Source of the DNA: an uncultured Succinatimonas sp.
GTDB lineage: Bacteria; Pseudomonadota; Gammaproteobacteria; Enterobacterales; Succinivibrionaceae
Assembly (NCBI GenBank): GCA_905201175.1
Contig: CAJKNC010000077.1
Coordinates: 1 to 7,478, forward strand
Direction of reading: 5' to 3'
Length of the DNA stretch: 7,478 nucleotides
Shown here: piece after piece, positions 5,249 through 7,478 of the stretch
How the letters are laid out: every line of letters begins with the position of its first letter
Numbering within the stretch: position 1 is the first letter of the stretch
The notes under the pieces: generated by a model
What the model was told of the DNA's origin: nothing
Seen by the model: only the letters and a program-made list of their open reading frames with translations
Database searches by the model: none
Position numbers and translations under genes: made by a program

Positions 5249-6574
5249 CTAAGCTTTTTTAAAGGCAATTGAAGATTCGGTTTGACTTATAAGAGCTGCC
5301 TGCAAATCGTGCTCTGAGCTTGAGATTATCTTGGCTCTTACGAAGTCGCCGGCACGCAGGCCCTTAGTCTTTTCGATGGTAATTACGCCGTCAATATCCG
5401 GAGCTTCATACTTAGAGCGGCCCACGGCATTGCCCTCGTCATCAACATAATCGATTAAAACCTGATATTCCTTGCCTACGCGGGAGGCAAGCTTCTGCTT
5501 GGAAATTTCAGCCTGCAAATTCATAAGAATGCCGCAGCGCTCTTCGCGCAGCTCCTCATCTACAGGATTTAAGTAGTTATTAGCAGCTGCGCCGTCTACA
5601 TCGGAATACGGGAAGCAGCCGACTCTGTCAAGCTTAGCTTCCTTAAGAAAATCCAGCAATTCATTAAATTGAGATTCAGTCTCGCCTGGAAAGCCCGTAA
5701 TAAAGGTAGAGCGAATAGCCAGATCAGGGCAGATAGAGCGCCATTTCTCAATAGCTCTTAAAGTCTTTTCAATATTGCCAGGACGCTTCATCGACCGCAG
5801 GATCTGCGGATTGACATGCTGCAGCGGTACGTCTAAATAGGGCAGTACCAAGCCTTCGGCCATCAGCTCCACAAGATTGTCAGCCTCAGCGCTTGGATAA
5901 ACGTAATGAACTCTTACCCAGCGCTTTAATTCGCCCACCTTTCTTAAAAGCTCAGATAAAGAGCTTCTAGGCTTGAGATCGAATCCGTAGTCGCTGGAAT
6001 CTTGAGCAATAATGAGCAATTCTTTAACGCCGTTACGGACGAGATCTAAGCATTCATTTTCAATCAGCTCAGGCTTTCTGGAGCGCAGCGGGCCGCGCAG
6101 CATCGGGATAATGCAGAATGAGCAATGATGACGGCAGCCTTCGGCAATCTTAACATAGGCATAATGAGGGGGAGTTAATAAAACGCCTGAGGATCTGACC
6201 TTTTGTCTGGCACTCTCAGGGGGGTGGCCTACTAAATTTATGATGCCGCGGATAACTGAAGCTCGCATGCCGGGGCCATAAACGGCAGCTACCTGAGGAT
6301 AGCGATCCATAATCAGCTGGGCTCTGGCGCCTAAGCAGCCGGTAACAATTACCTTGCGGGCATAATTTAAAGCCTCGCCGATAGCCTGCATTGATTCTTC
6401 AATTGCAGGTCCGATAAAGCCGCAGGTATTTACGACAACGACATCGCATTTTTCGTAATCGTTTTGGATTTCATATCCCATAGCGATAAGAGCGGAGGTC
6501 AGGCGCTCGGAGTCGACTAAATTTTTAGCACAGCCTAAGGAAACAAGACCAATATTAGGAATTTTACTGCTCAT
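5249..6574 (-). CDS. rimO: Ribosomal protein S12 methylthiotransferase RimO
   Basis: Radical-SAM enzyme with two [4Fe-4S] clusters that adds a methylthio group to the beta-carbon of the conserved aspartate of ribosomal protein S12 (D89 in E. coli numbering, D88 if the initiator Met is not counted). The 441 residues equal the E. coli length. The order is typical: N-terminal methylthiotransferase domain with C15, C51 and C80 (SLGCAKN, NTCGFI, VTGCLGA); radical-SAM core with C147-x3-C151-x2-C154; then a TRAM domain from about 362. LPYLDVPLQH (244-253) and FITGFPGETE (291-300) are standard RimO/MiaB-type segments; the start and S12-type motifs favour RimO over MiaB. It ends in TAG. The ATG at 6574 has only a weak, close AAAGA (6581-6577) as a ribosome binding site. 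It lies 55 bases downstream of ppaC on the same strand, with a hairpin between, so transcription may depend partly on read-through from ppaC. Confidence 0.96.
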   Translation of the reverse strand: MSSKIPNIGLVSLGCAKNLVDSERLTSALIAMGYEIQNDYEKCDVVVVNTCGFIGPAIEESMQAIGEALNYARKVIVTGCLGARAQLIMDRYPQVAAVYGPGMRASVIRGIINLVGHPPESARQKVRSSGVLLTPPHYAYVKIAEGCRHHCSFCIIPMLRGPLRSRKPELIENECLDLVRNGVKELLIIAQDSSDYGFDLKPRSSLSELLRKVGELKRWVRVHYVYPSAEADNLVELMAEGLVLPYLDVPLQHVNPQILRSMKRPGNIEKTLRAIEKWRSICPDLAIRSTFITGFPGETESQFNELLDFLKEAKLDRVGCFPYSDVDGAAANNYLNPVDEELREERCGILMNLQAEISKQKLASRVGKEYQVLIDYVDDEGNAVGRSKYEAPDIDGVITIEKTKGLRAGDFVRAKIISSSEHDLQAALISQTESSIAFKKA

Positions 6575-6587
6575 AGTCTTTAAATTG

Positions 6588-6612
6588 AAAAAGCCAGGGC
6601 TAGCCCTGGCTT
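6588..6612 (-). terminator. Hairpin terminator between ppaC and rimO
   Basis: A perfect 22-base palindrome fills 6591-6612, with arms AAGCCAGGGCT and AGCCCTGGCTT; as RNA it would form a 9-bp GC-rich stem with a CUAG loop. On the minus strand it is followed by five Ts (6592-6588) and then C. It begins 17 bases after the ppaC stop codon and its T run ends 13 bases before the rimO ATG. By form it ends ppaC, but there is almost no room for a rimO promoter after it, so it may act as an attenuator that sets the ppaC-to-rimO ratio. Confidence 0.75.
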
Positions 6613-6629
6613 ATTGTCAAAAAAATGAA

Positions 6630-7478
6630 TTAAGCCTTGAAGGTCTGCTGAAGCGGCGGAACAACCTGCTTCTTGCGGCTCATTACGCCTGGCAGCCAGG
6701 TATTATCTTCGCTTGCACCTAAGGCATTTAATACTTTAGCTGGCTCATCTGAAGCTACTAAAACCTCAGAGCCTTCCTTCATGATGTCAGTTAAGACTAA
6801 AACAGCGCTGTGACGGCCTTCAGCCTTAACCTTAGCTAGCTCTGAGACTAAGGAGGCTTTGAGTTCAGGGCTGATCATATCAAGGGAGATGAGCTCGAGC
6901 TGACCGATGCCGATCTTATTGCCGCCCATATCAAAATCCTTGAAGTCGCGGAAGATTAAATCGCGCGGAGAGGCGTTAAGATTAGACTTAGCCTTGAACA
7001 TCTCCATGCCTAAGGCATTGAGATCGCTGATGCCGGCAATCTGGGCTAATTGAGAGGCAGCAGTCTTGTCAAGCTCAGTGCAGGTAGGGCTCTTAAAGAG
7101 CACGGTATCGGATAAAATAGCGCATAACATGGCGCCGGCTAAATCAGCAGGGATTTCGACCTTGTAGTAGTCACAGACCATCTTTAAGATGGTATTGGAG
7201 CAGCCGACCGGCCAAATCCAGCACTCAAGCGGGCTGTCTGAGGTAACATCGCCTAATTTGTGGTGATCGAAAATACCTAAAAGACGGCACTTGGCAAAAT
7301 CTTCAGGAGCCTGGGCTAAGTCAGAATAGTCAACTAGCCAAACATCGCGATCGGCAACCTCGTGTACAATTTTAGGAGCGGCAAGCTTAAAGCGATCTAA
7401 AACGAAGGCGCTCTCAGGAGCTAATTCGCCTTGAGCACAAGCCTCAACATCAAAACCGCGAGCTTTGAGCAAGTGGGC
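6630..7478 (-). CDS. ppaC: Manganese-dependent inorganic pyrophosphatase (family II), N-terminus cut by the window edge
   Basis: Cytosolic DHH-family enzyme that splits pyrophosphate into two phosphates, pulling biosynthetic reactions forward. The frame stays open to the last base: two residues (Ala-His) precede the Leu encoded by TTG at 7472, which is internal and not the start. About 25 residues, with the metal-binding GHxNPDxD motif, should lie beyond the edge. Visible are DHH (7268-7260), the SDTVLFKSPTCT segment (7112-7077) with its metal-ligand aspartate, and SRKKQVVP (6677-6654), the substrate-binding signature of the C-terminal DHHA2 domain. Where B. subtilis has VDHNE the protein has VDYSD, keeping the ligand aspartate but not the histidine; I believe this is common in gammaproteobacterial members. 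No CBS or DRTGG regulatory insert is present. It ends in TAA and is followed by a terminator-like hairpin, then rimO. Confidence 0.93.
   Translation of the reverse strand, partial: AHLLKARGFDVEACAQGELAPESAFVLDRFKLAAPKIVHEVADRDVWLVDYSDLAQAPEDFAKCRLLGIFDHHKLGDVTSDSPLECWIWPVGCSNTILKMVCDYYKVEIPADLAGAMLCAILSDTVLFKSPTCTELDKTAASQLAQIAGISDLNALGMEMFKAKSNLNASPRDLIFRDFKDFDMGGNKIGIGQLELISLDMISPELKASLVSELAKVKAEGRHSAVLVLTDIMKEGSEVLVASDEPAKVLNALGASEDNTWLPGVMSRKKQVVPPLQQTFKA

Noticed and set aside
6597..6620. TTGACA (minus strand) as a full rimO promoter
   Set aside because: The hexamer is perfect, but no acceptable -10 lies 16-18 bases downstream, where the hairpin sits.
7470..7472. TTG as the start codon of the pyrophosphatase
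   Set aside because: The frame continues to the window edge and the family needs an N-terminal GHxNPDxD segment upstream; this Leu is internal.

Overview
The window looks like a piece of chromosome from an anaerobic or fermentative gammaproteobacterium. SstT, enolase and RimO all resemble their enterobacterial relatives closely; for example, the enolase C-terminal half matches my memory of the E. coli protein over long stretches. The scaffold/GGGtGRT pair and a family II (Mn-dependent) pyrophosphatase fit an anaerobic lineage. Moderate GC in genes, AT-rich spacers and heavy use of TTA, GCT and GGC would suit Succinivibrionaceae, but that placement is an inference. No mobile element, CRISPR array, tRNA or rRNA is visible.

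Layout, left to right. Positions 1-222 are AT-rich, with a possible gene tail and two hairpin terminators, one facing each way. sstT (223-1479, minus) encodes a Na+/serine-threonine symporter. A 392-base divergent spacer carries an sstT promoter candidate, AT-rich dyads, a 12-bp direct repeat and a leader hairpin. It leads into a two-gene operon (1872-3589, plus) made of a NifU/IscU-like scaffold protein and a GGGtGRT-family protein, closed by a terminator. Enolase (3866-5170, plus) follows with its own extended -10 promoter, which is flanked by two related 16-bp dyads. eno converges on rimO (5249-6574, minus) across a strong terminator. Upstream of rimO on the same strand is ppaC (6630 to the window edge, minus), whose N-terminus lies outside the window; a terminator-like hairpin fills the ppaC-rimO gap.

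Most of the content is housekeeping: amino-acid uptake, glycolysis, ribosomal protein S12 modification and pyrophosphate removal. The part with least known biology is the scaffold/GGGtGRT operon. Its two proteins are presumably made together, and the second gene has the most selective arginine codon use of the genes I counted, which suggests an abundant protein. The scaffold departs from IscU at the cysteine ligands, so a role other than general Fe-S assembly is possible. The paired dyads at the eno promoter are the most distinct regulatory signal that no gene call explains.
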